Positions 9,329 to 16,293 of a stretch of DNA of 17,884 nucleotides are shown piece after piece. The position numbers and the translations under genes are program-made. The notes below the pieces were generated by a model. The model ran no database searches and was not told the origin of the DNA. It was given only the letters and a program-made list of their open reading frames with translations. The DNA lies in contig JTDA01000030.1 in NCBI GenBank assembly GCA_000803105.1, forward strand, positions 1 to 17,884, read 5' to 3'. Each line of letters starts with the position of its first letter. Positions within the stretch are counted from its first letter, which is position 1. This DNA is from Coprobacter secundus. GTDB lineage: Bacteria; Bacteroidota; Bacteroidia; Bacteroidales; Coprobacteraceae.

Positions 9329-10177
9329 TTACTCAGTCAAATAGTAGTTATTGAGTATTGTATCTATGGATACATTTTCTCTAATCTGTAATTCTTTAAT
9401 ACCCGCAACATCTGAAAATACGATTTGATTGGGGTATACAGTACACAGCTGTTTTATAATACCTAACAAATCATTGTTTGTCAAGCAAAACATCAGTGCC
9501 AAGTCTTTCATAGACTCAAATGATATGCTTTTGCTATCAGGAAATTGAACAAGCAACGCATATAAAAAGATATTCACTGGGATGCTATTACGAGTATCAT
9601 AATTGAAGATATATATGCCATCTTCCGTTTCCTGAATAAGGTTTAGCGGAGCCAGCAGCATATTCGACTCTTCAATACTTCCATTACTATGACTACAATA
9701 GTTATGGAATAAAACTCCTATATCACGTTTAACTGTATTCTCATTATAGAGATTCTTATAACTAGTTCCATCAAAGCATAGATGCTTAATGAAGTTTAGA
9801 AGCTTTATACTATCAATTAAATTGCGCTGTCTATGATAATCTATAAAGGTACTTTTATAAATAGTTGCGTAATCTTCATTTATAAGATTAAAATGCAACA
9901 GCCATAAGCTACCTATATCTTCAAAAAACGGATCATATCCATTTTCATCGTTCATAAGTTTATGAGCTAATGAAGTTAATGTTCCTTCTGGTTCCAATAG
10001 CCCAAATGCCCGCATCCAAAACTTAATAGAGTTAACCATATTTTTACCAACTCCAAGATGCACAACCGCATCTTCATTGTTAAATTTACGTCCTGCGAGT
10101 ACAAAATCATATCCGCGTTTTAGCCAATGTGATTTGCACGCAAATGATTCATGACCCGAAAATACAGGCTTTTTCAT
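9329..10177 (-). CDS. DUF4007 family protein
   Basis: The 282-residue protein begins with F-S-G-H-E-S-F (6-12), followed by L-G-V-G-K-N-M-V-N-S-I-K-F-W (41-54), D-P-F-F-E-D-I-G-S-L-W-L-L-H (82-95) and, near the end, F-S-D-V-A-G-I-K-E-L-Q (254-264). These blocks are what I associate with DUF4007. From memory, that family is often found beside PAPS-reductase-like genes and P-loop ATPases in defence islands. There is no catalytic motif. The 41-54 block could be a helix-turn-helix, so DNA recognition is a reasonable guess. The gene lies ten bases after the XRE regulator and one base before the large ATPase, making it the first structural gene of the operon. Confidence 0.8.
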   Translation of the reverse strand: MKKPVFSGHESFACKSHWLKRGYDFVLAGRKFNNEDAVVHLGVGKNMVNSIKFWMRAFGLLEPEGTLTSLAHKLMNDENGYDPFFEDIGSLWLLHFNLINEDYATIYKSTFIDYHRQRNLIDSIKLLNFIKHLCFDGTSYKNLYNENTVKRDIGVLFHNYCSHSNGSIEESNMLLAPLNLIQETEDGIYIFNYDTRNSIPVNIFLYALLVQFPDSKSISFESMKDLALMFCLTNNDLLGIIKQLCTVYPNQIVFSDVAGIKELQIRENVSIDTILNNYYLTE

Positions 10178-10187
10178 ATATTGATTA

Positions 10188-10385
10188 TTATTTATCGTTT
10201 ATTAAATCCTTAATATCAACATCTAATACCTTAGCAATATTAACCAATGTATCTAATGTCGGCTGGGTAATGTTAGAGCACCATTTTGAAACAGTAGATG
10301 GATCCTTGCCTAATTTTTCTGCCAACCATTTTCCTGTTTTTTTCTGCTCAACAAGAACCAGCTTTAATCTATTTACATCTTTCAT
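10188..10385 (-). CDS. Short XRE-family transcriptional regulator
   Basis: From the ATG at 10385 this is a 65-residue single-domain Cro/CI-type protein. Residues about 18-36 (G-K-W-L-A-E-K-L-G-K-D-P-S-T-V-S-K-W) are a textbook helix-turn-helix, followed by the L-D-T-L-V-N-I-A-K-V-L-D-V-D helix pair of this family. A longer frame back to a TTG at 10436 was rejected, because it would translate through the promoter and operator. It is the promoter-proximal gene of the defence operon, and very similar short XRE proteins head many Bacteroidales defence loci. It probably represses its own operon through the inverted repeat just upstream. Confidence 0.85.
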   Translation of the reverse strand: MKDVNRLKLVLVEQKKTGKWLAEKLGKDPSTVSKWCSNITQPTLDTLVNIAKVLDVDIKDLINDK

Positions 10386-10413
10386 ATAGGCACTAGTAAT
10401 ATTTGACAAATTA

Positions 10414-10421
10414 CAAATATA
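10414..10421 (-). promoter_or_regulatory. Bacteroidetes -7 element of the defence operon
   Basis: Read on the minus strand this is TATATTTG, an exact match to the Bacteroidetes -7 consensus TAnnTTTG, 28 bases upstream of the XRE ATG. No good -33 TTTG is seen at the usual distance; a C-C-T-G lies roughly there. The predicted transcript starts near 10407 with a short leader of about 20 bases. Confidence 0.6.
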
Positions 10422-10437
10422 TTGAAAAATATTCAAT
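10421..10437. promoter_or_regulatory. Inverted-repeat operator candidate for the XRE regulator
   Basis: The sequence holds perfect 6-base arms ATTGAA and TTCAAT around a 5-base AT spacer. It directly abuts the -7 element of the operon, and in the -10 to -33 spacer a bound regulator would block RNA polymerase. Size and position fit a dimeric Cro/CI-like protein such as the one encoded just downstream. The pairing is inferred from position. Confidence 0.45.
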
Positions 10438-10534
10438 TTCAGGCATCTATAAACACAAAATAACTATAAAACGTAACGAAGTGAGCACTTCAATCAATTC
10501 ATTACATGGAATTTATGCCATACGCAAACTATTG

Positions 10535-10859
10535 CTATCCATCGTTCAGCTTTAAATCTGAACTGGCAGTAATCAATTCACAAATATTTGTAAGCGGTGA
10601 TATGCGTAGGACTTCGCTTGTATTGATATACTTCCCATTCACAGACTACTTGAATCGAAAAGTTCCCATGCGGGTATAGTCTTCGATGCCTACAAGATAT
10701 AAAAAGGTGAAAGATGGCAGACAAGAAGGTTCTCCTCTTGTGCTGAATTTGTTCCCGACGATTTATCAATGTACGCTCCCATCTATGTAGAAGGGAATCT
10801 GTAAAACATCCGAAAATATCCTTGCCGGGAGACGTGTATTGTTGACTGAGTTTCTTCAT
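10535..10859 (-). pseudogene. hipA: hipA toxin remnant, frameshifted and truncated
   Basis: No single frame is a HipA, but two frames together give one. From the ATG at 10859 a short odd start leads into S-L-L-H-R-W-E-R-T-L-I-N-R-R-E-Q-I, the HipA segment usually written S-L-P-D-R-W-G-R-T-L-x-x-R-R-E-Q. A shifted frame then gives Y-L-V-G-I-E-D-Y-T-R-M-G-T-F-R-F-K (the HipA D-x-x-R-M-G-A-L-R-F motif), an in-frame TAG, and N-G-K-Y-I-N-T-S-E-V-L-R-I before another TAG at 10535-10537. The N-terminus is shortened and the whole kinase domain (roughly 300 residues) is absent. It starts two bases after the HipB-like gene, as in hipBA operons. It cannot encode an active Ser/Thr kinase toxin. Confidence 0.72.
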
Positions 10860-10861
10860 AA

Positions 10862-11182
10862 CTATTTCTTTTTGGATGCCCTTTCACGTTTTTTTAGGCC
10901 CAAATCTTGCAAAGCCTTTCCCATTACATCTTCTTTTGCAAGCAGAAGAATATCGTCATCCAGCTGAAGCGCATAAAGCACCCTAAGATAAATGCCTATT
11001 GCCACTGTTGGTGCACCTTTCTCGATACGTGAAACAGTAAGAGGCGAACAGGTTGCACGTTCGGCAATCTGAGCGACACTAAGGTTCCTACGCAATCGTG
11101 CAAGTCTGATTTGTTCTCCCACAATTTGCATCTTCTGCTCCAATTTTCTTGGCAACTTGGTACCCATCGTACTTTTTGTCAT
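10862..11182 (-). CDS. hipB: HipB-like XRE antitoxin/repressor
   Basis: This intact 106-residue protein has a helix-turn-helix at about 34-56 (L-S-V-A-Q-I-A-E-R-A-T-C-S-P-L-T-V-S-R-I-E-K-G) and a basic lysine-rich tail, like HipB antitoxins of Bacteroidetes. HipB binds operator DNA and masks the HipA kinase. Here the partner directly downstream is degraded, so this is an orphan antitoxin or simply a regulator. An alternative ATG five codons in (11167) is possible. A TATATTTG -7 element lies 24 bases upstream. Confidence 0.8.
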   Translation of the reverse strand: MTKSTMGTKLPRKLEQKMQIVGEQIRLARLRRNLSVAQIAERATCSPLTVSRIEKGAPTVAIGIYLRVLYALQLDDDILLLAKEDVMGKALQDLGLKKRERASKKK

Positions 11183-11205
11183 AGTTCAACATATCATATA
11201 ATATA

Positions 11206-11213
11206 CAAATATA
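11206..11213 (-). promoter_or_regulatory. -7 element of the hipB promoter
   Basis: On the minus strand the octamer TATATTTG lies 23 bases before the hipB ATG at 11182, matching the Bacteroidetes TAnnTTTG consensus. No clear -33 TTTG is seen; the region there is A-rich. Confidence 0.5.
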
Positions 11214-11488
11214 GCGGTTTTACTTTATTTTATGATGTGTTACAGGAATTAATTTTCGAATTTACCCTTACCGTAATCTGCTGACTACATCATTGGACAT
11301 TAAGACATTAAATGCTATTATATTATTCGTAAAGTTCGTATTCCACCTATAACAAATAATATATTGTTTCTTACTGTAAGACGAAACTCATTATGATTGT
11401 ACAACTTTTTCCCTGATATTTATACAAAGAAGACAGAAATCAGTAAAATACTACAATAAATGTATATACGCTTTTTGTTGCAACATTT
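11214..11488. other. Divergent intergenic region, no gene seen
   Basis: This AT-rich stretch separates the minus-strand hipB gene from the plus-strand ATPase gene. I found no protein-like frame, RNA gene or strong hairpin. The only structure is a perfect 10-base palindrome TGTTGCAACA at 11476-11485, just upstream of the -33 box of the ATPase promoter, which could be a protein-binding site. Confidence 0.5.
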
Positions 11489-11518
11489 TTTGTAGTTACA
11501 TTTTATGTATTATATTTG
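11489..11518 (+). promoter_or_regulatory. Bacteroidetes-type promoter of the broken ATPase gene
   Basis: TTTG at 11489-11492 (-33 type) and TATATTTG at 11511-11518 (-7 type) are 18 bases apart, close to the usual Bacteroidetes spacing. The ATG at 11543 follows 24 bases after. This is the most complete promoter in the window. No separate promoter is evident before the Pycsar genes, so it may also drive them. Confidence 0.6.
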
Positions 11519-11542
11519 TACATCAAATCAAAACAGAGCGTT

Positions 11543-12675
11543 ATGGAAACTCCGTTTATATTTGGAAAGATTGCTACCGAGAAGAATTTTACCGACCGTG
11601 AGAAAGAAACAGCCGATCTGGTTCAGAACTTTACGTCGTTAATTAACACGATTATTATATCTCCCGTCGCTGGGGTAAAAGTTCGCTTGTTAATAAGGCT
11701 GCAAGGTTGGCGATGGCGCAGGACACTAACCTCCGAATCTGTCACATCGACCTGTTCAATGTGCGTAGCGAGGAGCATTTCTATTCTTTGCTCGCCCAGA
11801 AGGTTATTGCCGCCACTTCCACAAAATGGGAGGAAGCAATCGAGAGTGCGAAGAGTTTCTTTTCGCATCTTGTTCCAAAGATTTCAATCGGTACAGACCC
11901 CACTAATGAGGTTTCAATCGACTTTGATTGGGATGAAGTAAAGCGTAATCCCGATGAAGTACTCGATCTTGCTGAAAAGATTGCCAGAAAGAAGGGCCTG
12001 AAAATCGTGATTTGTGTAAGTGAGTTCCAAAATATCTCGGAGTTTACTGACCCAGACTATTTCCAGGAAAAGTTGTATTCACATTGGCAGCTGCACCAAA
12101 GTGTGGCCTTTTGTCTCTGTGGCAGCAAGCGCCACATGATGTTGGAAATGTTTACAGACACATCCAAACCATTCTACAAGTTCGGCAATCTGATGTTTCT
12201 CAACAAGATTGAAACACTTTGCCTTATGGATTTTTTCAAGAGTCGTTTCGCTGATACCGGCAAGGAAATCGACAATGAAGCAAGCTATTTGATTGCAAAG
12301 CTCGTTGATAACCATCCATACTACGCTCAGCAGCTGGCACAGCTTTCATGGCTCAGAACAAAAGATGTATGTACCGTTGAAATCGTACTTGAGGCGCATA
12401 CAGCATTGGTGGAACAGTTAAGTCTGCTGTTTGTAACAATCACCGAAACATTGACCACACAGCAATTGAACTACCTCAAAGCTCTTATAGCAGGAGAAAA
12501 GGCCATCAGTTCAACCGAAGTGATGCATCGCTATCAAATCTCTTCAACGACCTCAATATCCCGCTCAAAGGCTGCCCTTATCAAGAATGATATATTGGAT
12601 AATAAAGCTGGTGAAATCTCGTTCCAAGACCCGATTTATGCCTATTGGTTGAAGACTGAGTATTTTGTTAAATAA
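11543..12675 (+). pseudogene. AAA ATPase of the archaeal-type ATPase family, frameshifted
   Basis: The N-terminus (F-I-F-G-K-I-A-T-x-K-N-F-T-D-R-E-K-E) runs to I-I-I-S-P in one frame, then the reading continues one frame over as R-R-W-G-K-S-S-L-V, the Walker A of this ATPase family. The break lies at C-C-C, 11663-11665: one more C would restore a single reading frame of about 378 residues. A second lesion is in Walker B, where the family D-E-F-Q-N reads S-E-F-Q-N (codon AGT at 12019-12021). The C-terminal part (M-H-R-Y-Q-I-S-S-T-T-S-I-S-R winged helix, then P-I-Y-A-Y-W-L) is intact. Such ATPases are abundant in Bacteroidales accessory regions and their function is unknown. A sequencing error could explain the frameshift but not the Ser change. 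Confidence 0.78.
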
Positions 12676-12677
12676 TA
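12422..12677 (+). repeat. Direct repeat copy 1 (3' end of the ATPase gene)
   Basis: This segment recurs at 17024-17278 in the same orientation with roughly 92% identity by eye (about 20 differences, including a small indel at the site of T-G-A-C-C-A-C). It is the last 250 bases of the broken ATPase gene. The two copies bracket the Pycsar, IS and AbiE genes. Confidence 0.85.
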
Positions 12678-12689
12678 AAATATAGATTT

Positions 12690-13424
12690 ATGGGATTAAA
12701 AGAAGATATACAGAAAAAGGCAAAAGAAATTGAAAAAGAAATCTTTCAGGTAGAAAGTGTTTCTTTTGTTCCAACATTATCCAACACTAAATTGACATTT
12801 GGATGTAAAGGATTGGAATTTGAAGCAACTGTGCTATATATTGATATGAGAGGTTCTACCGCAATTTTAAATAAACATCAAAAAAGAGTAGTTGCTAAAA
12901 TTCATATGTTATATTATCACGCAATTGTAAAAATCGCTAAAGCAACAGGTGGTGAAATACGTAGTTTCAATGGCGATAGTCTTCTTGTATTCTATCAAGG
13001 CACAACAAAAGATTCGTTATCAACAGCTGTCAAAGCAGCGATGCAAATGAAATTTGCAATTCAAACATTATTAAATGATAATTTAAAGAATTATACCGAT
13101 ATAGATTTTGGAATTGGTATCGATCATGGGAAAATCCTTGCTACAAAAGTTGGAATTGGTGGAACTGATGAAACAAAAGATTTGATTTGGATTGGGAATG
13201 CCGTTAATAGAGCGACTAAAATAAGTGACAAATGTCAAACTTCCTACAACATAGGAATCTCTGAATGTATATATAACAACCTATTGGATTATGTAAAATA
13301 TCACGAAAAAGATAATGGATATTTTGTAAAACAAAAAATAGATATGTGGAGTCGTGAAAATCTTATATATAATAATGAATATGAAAGTTATTACAAAACA
13401 AACTATTATTGGATAATTGAATAA
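12690..13424 (+). CDS. pycC: Pycsar nucleotide cyclase (class III)
   Basis: The 244-residue protein has the class III cyclase core: L-Y-I-D-M-R-G-S-T with metal-binding D52 (49-57), S-F-N-G-D-S with the second metal-binding D96 (92-97), and I-W-I-G-N-A-V-N-R-A-T-K (166-177). That block holds N173 and, at the place usually occupied by the transition-state Arg, K177. There is no membrane span or receptor domain, so it is a small cytosolic enzyme, as in Pycsar. Pycsar cyclases make cCMP or cUMP on phage infection to activate a membrane effector, which here is the next gene, 12 bases downstream. The product, cCMP or cUMP, cannot be read off. It lies 14 bases after the broken ATPase, without an obvious promoter of its own. 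Confidence 0.87.
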   Translation: MGLKEDIQKKAKEIEKEIFQVESVSFVPTLSNTKLTFGCKGLEFEATVLYIDMRGSTAILNKHQKRVVAKIHMLYYHAIVKIAKATGGEIRSFNGDSLLVFYQGTTKDSLSTAVKAAMQMKFAIQTLLNDNLKNYTDIDFGIGIDHGKILATKVGIGGTDETKDLIWIGNAVNRATKISDKCQTSYNIGISECIYNNLLDYVKYHEKDNGYFVKQKIDMWSRENLIYNNEYESYYKTNYYWIIE

Positions 13425-13436
13425 TTACCCTCAGTT

Positions 13437-13994
13437 ATGAATACAGAAGAAAATAAGGAATATTACACTGAAGTACACAATCAGATTATTGGTTGGACTG
13501 GGAATTGTGATATAAAGGCTTCTATTGTTTTAGCATTTGTTGGAGTTCTTGTTTCAATAACATTCACAAGCGAGTATTTACTTACTACAATTGATAATCA
13601 AGTAAAGAATATTATTTTATATTGGAATGATGGTATAGGACAATTCAGTTTAATAGCGACTCTAATGTTTATTACCCTGATAGGACTAGCAATTTCTATG
13701 AGTTGCTGCTGCTGTTTTGCCATTAAATCATTAAAGGCCAATATTAAATGTATAGATAATTCTATTATATTTTTCGGAAAAATTGCAAATCTATCCAAGG
13801 AACAGTATATTAATAGAGTTAAAATGATATCAGTAGAGGATTATCATAATGACAAGCTGTCTCAAATTCATAATTGTGCCACAATATGTGATACAAAGTT
13901 TAAATTATACAATAAAAGCATTAAACATCTTATGATAGGATTATTATTTTTTATTAGCTTTATATTAAGCGTAATAATTCTAAATGCGTCATAG
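13437..13994 (+). CDS. pycTM: Pycsar transmembrane effector
   Basis: The 185-residue protein has three hydrophobic segments, at about 28-46, 70-95 and 163-183, the second ending in a run of four Cys (90-93). The soluble stretch between the second and third (about 97-162) carries F-F-G-K-I, D-Y-H-N-D and other polar residues. This layout, and the position right after a small class III cyclase, match PycTM effectors, which sense cyclic pyrimidine nucleotides and damage the inner membrane, causing abortive infection. The Cys run is unusual for a membrane segment and may be lineage specific. There is no signal peptide. Confidence 0.85.
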   Translation: MNTEENKEYYTEVHNQIIGWTGNCDIKASIVLAFVGVLVSITFTSEYLLTTIDNQVKNIILYWNDGIGQFSLIATLMFITLIGLAISMSCCCCFAIKSLKANIKCIDNSIIFFGKIANLSKEQYINRVKMISVEDYHNDKLSQIHNCATICDTKFKLYNKSIKHLMIGLLFFISFILSVIILNAS

Positions 13995-14031
13995 CAAGCA
14001 AGTATTTATGATATAATAGCGATAATCTATG

Positions 14032-14044
14032 AATTCCATATATT
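14032..14044 (+). repeat. Left target-site duplication of the IS
   Basis: AATTCCATATATT occurs here and again at 15378-15390 in the same orientation, one on each side of the transposase element. A 13-bp duplication fits the long target duplications of IS4-family insertions. Confidence 0.6.
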
Positions 14045-14167
14045 AGTGGTGCGATAAAAGTCACATCACTGTAGTTAAACGATTAATTTTTAATCAAATA
14101 TAAGCGTTCATTGATTTTTTGATTTGAAAATGATTTATTAGTCCTGTAGTTTCAACATATCAGGATT

Positions 14168-15347
14168 ATGAATCAAGGCAAGTTTGTATTTTCCCAAGTT
14201 GTCGAGTATATACCGCGTTATCAGTTTGATAAACTCGTAAAGCAATATAAAGGAGATTGGCATACCAAAAATCTCAGCAGTTACAATCACCTCCTTCATC
14301 TGCTTTTCGGACAGTTGACAGGATGTGATTCTCTGAGGGATATTTGTCTATGCCTCGAAGCCCATAACAAGATGCTTTATCATCTCGGTTTTCGTAAGGC
14401 CGTGAATCATACCTCATTGTCTCGTGCAAACGAAAGCAGGGATTACCGCATCTTTGAAGGGTTGGGGCTTTATTTGATTGACATGCTCAGACCGATGTAC
14501 TCAAATTTCCAACTGTCTCAAATTACCATTGATAACGAGATATATGCACTTGATTCCACGACCATATCGACCAGTATAAAGCTTGCGACGTGGGCTTTGG
14601 GGAAATATAGCAAGGGAGCTTGTCAAGATGCACACCCTGTTGGATTTGAGAGGCAGCATACCTGCCAATATCCATATCACGGACGGCAAGTGGCATGACA
14701 GCAACGAGCTTGATGCACTGACACCGGAGCCTTATGCTTTCTACGTGATGGATAAGGCTTATGTTGACTTTAAAGCACTATTTAGATTTCATCAGGCTCA
14801 GGCATTTTGGGTATCACGTCCAAAAGAGAACATGAGATTCGATACTGTCAAGCAAATGGATATTGCCGATGTCAAGTCTGGCATACTGGAAGACTCCCGT
14901 ATAAGGGTAACAGGATATAACTCAAGCAAGCTGTATCCAGAAGACATGAGATTTGTCCGCGTTTATGACCCTGACAATGACACTATTGTGGACTTTATAT
15001 CCAACAACTTTGAAGTCAGTGCATTGGAAATATCCAACTTGTACCGCCATCGATGGAATATAGAGGTATTCTTCAAGTGGATTAAACAGAACATTACCGT
15101 AAAGACTCTGTGGGGATATTCGGAAAATGCTGTCAAAATCCATCTTTGGGCTGCCATCATATCGTATCTGACAGTGGCAAGAATAAAGGTTGACTGCAAC
15201 AGCCCATATTCAATCACCGAGGTGGCTACCCTGATTAGAATATCCGCGTTGGAAAGAACAGACCTGCGGTCGTTGATAACCAAACTAGACTCATCAATCA
15301 TTTCAAACCAAAATGTCAAAGAACTCTCGCTATTTGATGATATTTAA
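14168..15347 (+). pseudogene. IS4-family transposase, frameshifted
   Basis: The first frame (from ATG 14168) gives about 151 residues with the N-terminal domain typical of this IS4 subgroup (G-K-F-V-F-S-Q, L-L-H-L-L-F-G-Q-L-T) and the first catalytic Asp in A-L-D-S-T-T (D129). After K-G-A at 14612-14620 an extra T shifts the frame. The protein resumes as V-K-M-H-T-L-L-D-L-R-G-S-I-P, with the second Asp in Y-V-M-D-K-A-Y-V-D-F and the Glu in Y-R-H-R-W-N-I-E-V-F-F-K-W. All DDE residues survive, so the gene is recent but split by one base. No A-rich slippery site is seen there, so programmed frameshifting is unlikely. Confidence 0.8.
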
Positions 15348-15353
15348 AACTAA

Positions 15354-15368
15354 TGCGATTTTATCGCA
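15354..15368 (+). terminator. Short hairpin just after the transposase
   Basis: TGCGAT and ATCGCA form a 6-bp stem with a TTT loop seven bases after the transposase stop, at the IS right end. It overlaps the right inverted repeat and has no T tract, so it is a weak terminator candidate or a structural part of the IS end. Confidence 0.3.
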
Positions 15369-15377
15369 CCAGTAGTA

Positions 15378-15390
15378 AATTCCATATATT
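15378..15390 (+). repeat. Right target-site duplication of the IS
   Basis: Exact copy of the 13-base AATTCCATATATT found at 14032-14044, in direct orientation, next to the right end of the IS. Confidence 0.6.
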
Positions 15391-15465
15391 TTTTGGAGAT
15401 TTTTGATTATCGCTATAATCTTACTTATAAATTCTACTGCTAAGTTAGCTAAACACTATGTTGTA

Positions 15466-16293
15466 TTATTCTATTCTTACCATCCCGGCCAACTGCACGA
15501 AATAATCATTTGACCAAATATCAAGTTCTTTTGGATTGCGCACGAAAGGCAATACATCTTCTTTCACTTGTTTTATATCAGCTGAAGAGAGACGCTCAAT
15601 GAGTTTCTCCTTGAATAACTCTGGAGTGATATTCTCATTGTTGAACTGCTTGCATCGTTCTGCCAAATGAGCAAAATCAAGTGGGATATTATGGCGTACA
15701 TACCATTCAAAGTCGTACCAATCACGACCTTTTACTCTGTTCTTCCACGCACGATATACTAAGGCGTGCATCTTGCCTGCAAACAAGTCGGGAAGTGTAA
15801 AACAACGGGTCATAAATGAATATGGCTGAAGCAATAGCTTCTGTTCCGTCTTGAAGTTCAACGGTGGGCAAGTATCTACTTCTATCTTTATCTTTATAGA
15901 TTTCTCTGTTTGGAAAGTCACATCATACACATCGGTATTATCTTTAAGAAATGCCGATTCGACCTTTCCGAAATTCCTCTTGTCTTTTTTCTTTATTTCA
16001 ACCTCACGGCCTACCATTGTAAAAGCATCAACGATAGCAGGAAAGTATTTCGTAAAATCGAACTTATCATCTTGCGTAAGCAATGAAAAATCCATATCCT
16101 CACTGAAACGCTGTAAGCCATGAAAGATTCTCAAGCAAGTTCCACCATAGAAAGCCGCCGACTCAAAAAAGCCTCCGGCATACAAGCCAGCAAGTATCAC
16201 TTGTTGGTTCACTTCAAATATAGCGTTTCTCTTCTGTTGCTCTGTTGTTAAATCATAACGGGAGAGCATATTGTCGAATATTTCATTTTTCAT
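15466..16293 (-). CDS. abiEii: AbiEii-type nucleotidyltransferase toxin
   Basis: The 275-residue protein has the nucleotidyltransferase signature G-G-T-x-L-R (50-55) followed by R-F-S-E-D-M-D-F-S (62-70) with metal-binding D66 and D68. The third acid D140 lies in K-I-E-V-D (136-140), then L-F-A-G-K-M-H-A-L (170-178) with K174 and G-R-D-W-Y-D-F-E-W-Y (189-198). These are the four motifs of the AbiEii/AbiGii family (DUF1814), which transfers nucleotides to tRNA or other targets and stops growth during phage infection. Length and motifs are complete, so it should be active. Its ATG overlaps the abiEi stop by the 4-base ATGA. Confidence 0.88.
   Translation of the reverse strand: MKNEIFDNMLSRYDLTTEQQKRNAIFEVNQQVILAGLYAGGFFESAAFYGGTCLRIFHGLQRFSEDMDFSLLTQDDKFDFTKYFPAIVDAFTMVGREVEIKKKDKRNFGKVESAFLKDNTDVYDVTFQTEKSIKIKIEVDTCPPLNFKTEQKLLLQPYSFMTRCFTLPDLFAGKMHALVYRAWKNRVKGRDWYDFEWYVRHNIPLDFAHLAERCKQFNNENITPELFKEKLIERLSSADIKQVKEDVLPFVRNPKELDIWSNDYFVQLAGMVRIE

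Larger units (their letters stand above)
14045..15377 (+). mobile_element. IS4-family insertion sequence
   Basis: The element of about 1333 bp holds one transposase gene and is bounded by inverted ends: TGGTGCGATAAAA at 14047-14059 and its exact complement at 15359-15371. The 13-bp direct repeat outside (14032-14044, 15378-15390) is the likely target-site duplication. The right tip has four extra bases compared with the left, so the exact right boundary is uncertain (15373 or 15377). It lies between pycTM and abiEii and disrupts neither gene. Confidence 0.72.
14016..15416. repeat. 12-bp inverted repeat flanking the IS (pre-insertion hairpin)
   Basis: ATAGCGATAATC at 14016-14027 is exactly inverted as GATTATCGCTAT at 15405-15416. 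Both arms lie outside the IS and its direct repeats. Without the IS they would form a 12-bp stem with a loop of about 31 bases, between the stop of pycTM and the stop of abiEii, which converge. That position suits a shared bidirectional terminator. Confidence 0.55.

Noticed and set aside
10386..10436. TTG-initiated longer XRE protein of 82 aa
   Set aside because: The extra 17 codons run across the -7 box and the palindrome, and family members start at M-K-x-x-N.
10578..10859. Intact small gene of 93 aa after hipB
   Set aside because: Pieces of HipA appear in two frames across it, so it is a fragment of a dead hipA.
14600..14640. Programmed frameshift in the transposase
   Set aside because: There is no slippery A/T run, and this IS4 subgroup normally has one frame.
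14583..15347. Independent second transposase gene
   Set aside because: It is the shifted continuation of the transposase that starts at 14168.
14016..15416. The 12-bp ATAGCGATAATC arms as the IS terminal repeats
   Set aside because: The 13-bp direct repeat lies inside these arms and next to a second, inner 13-bp inverted repeat, which better marks the IS ends.
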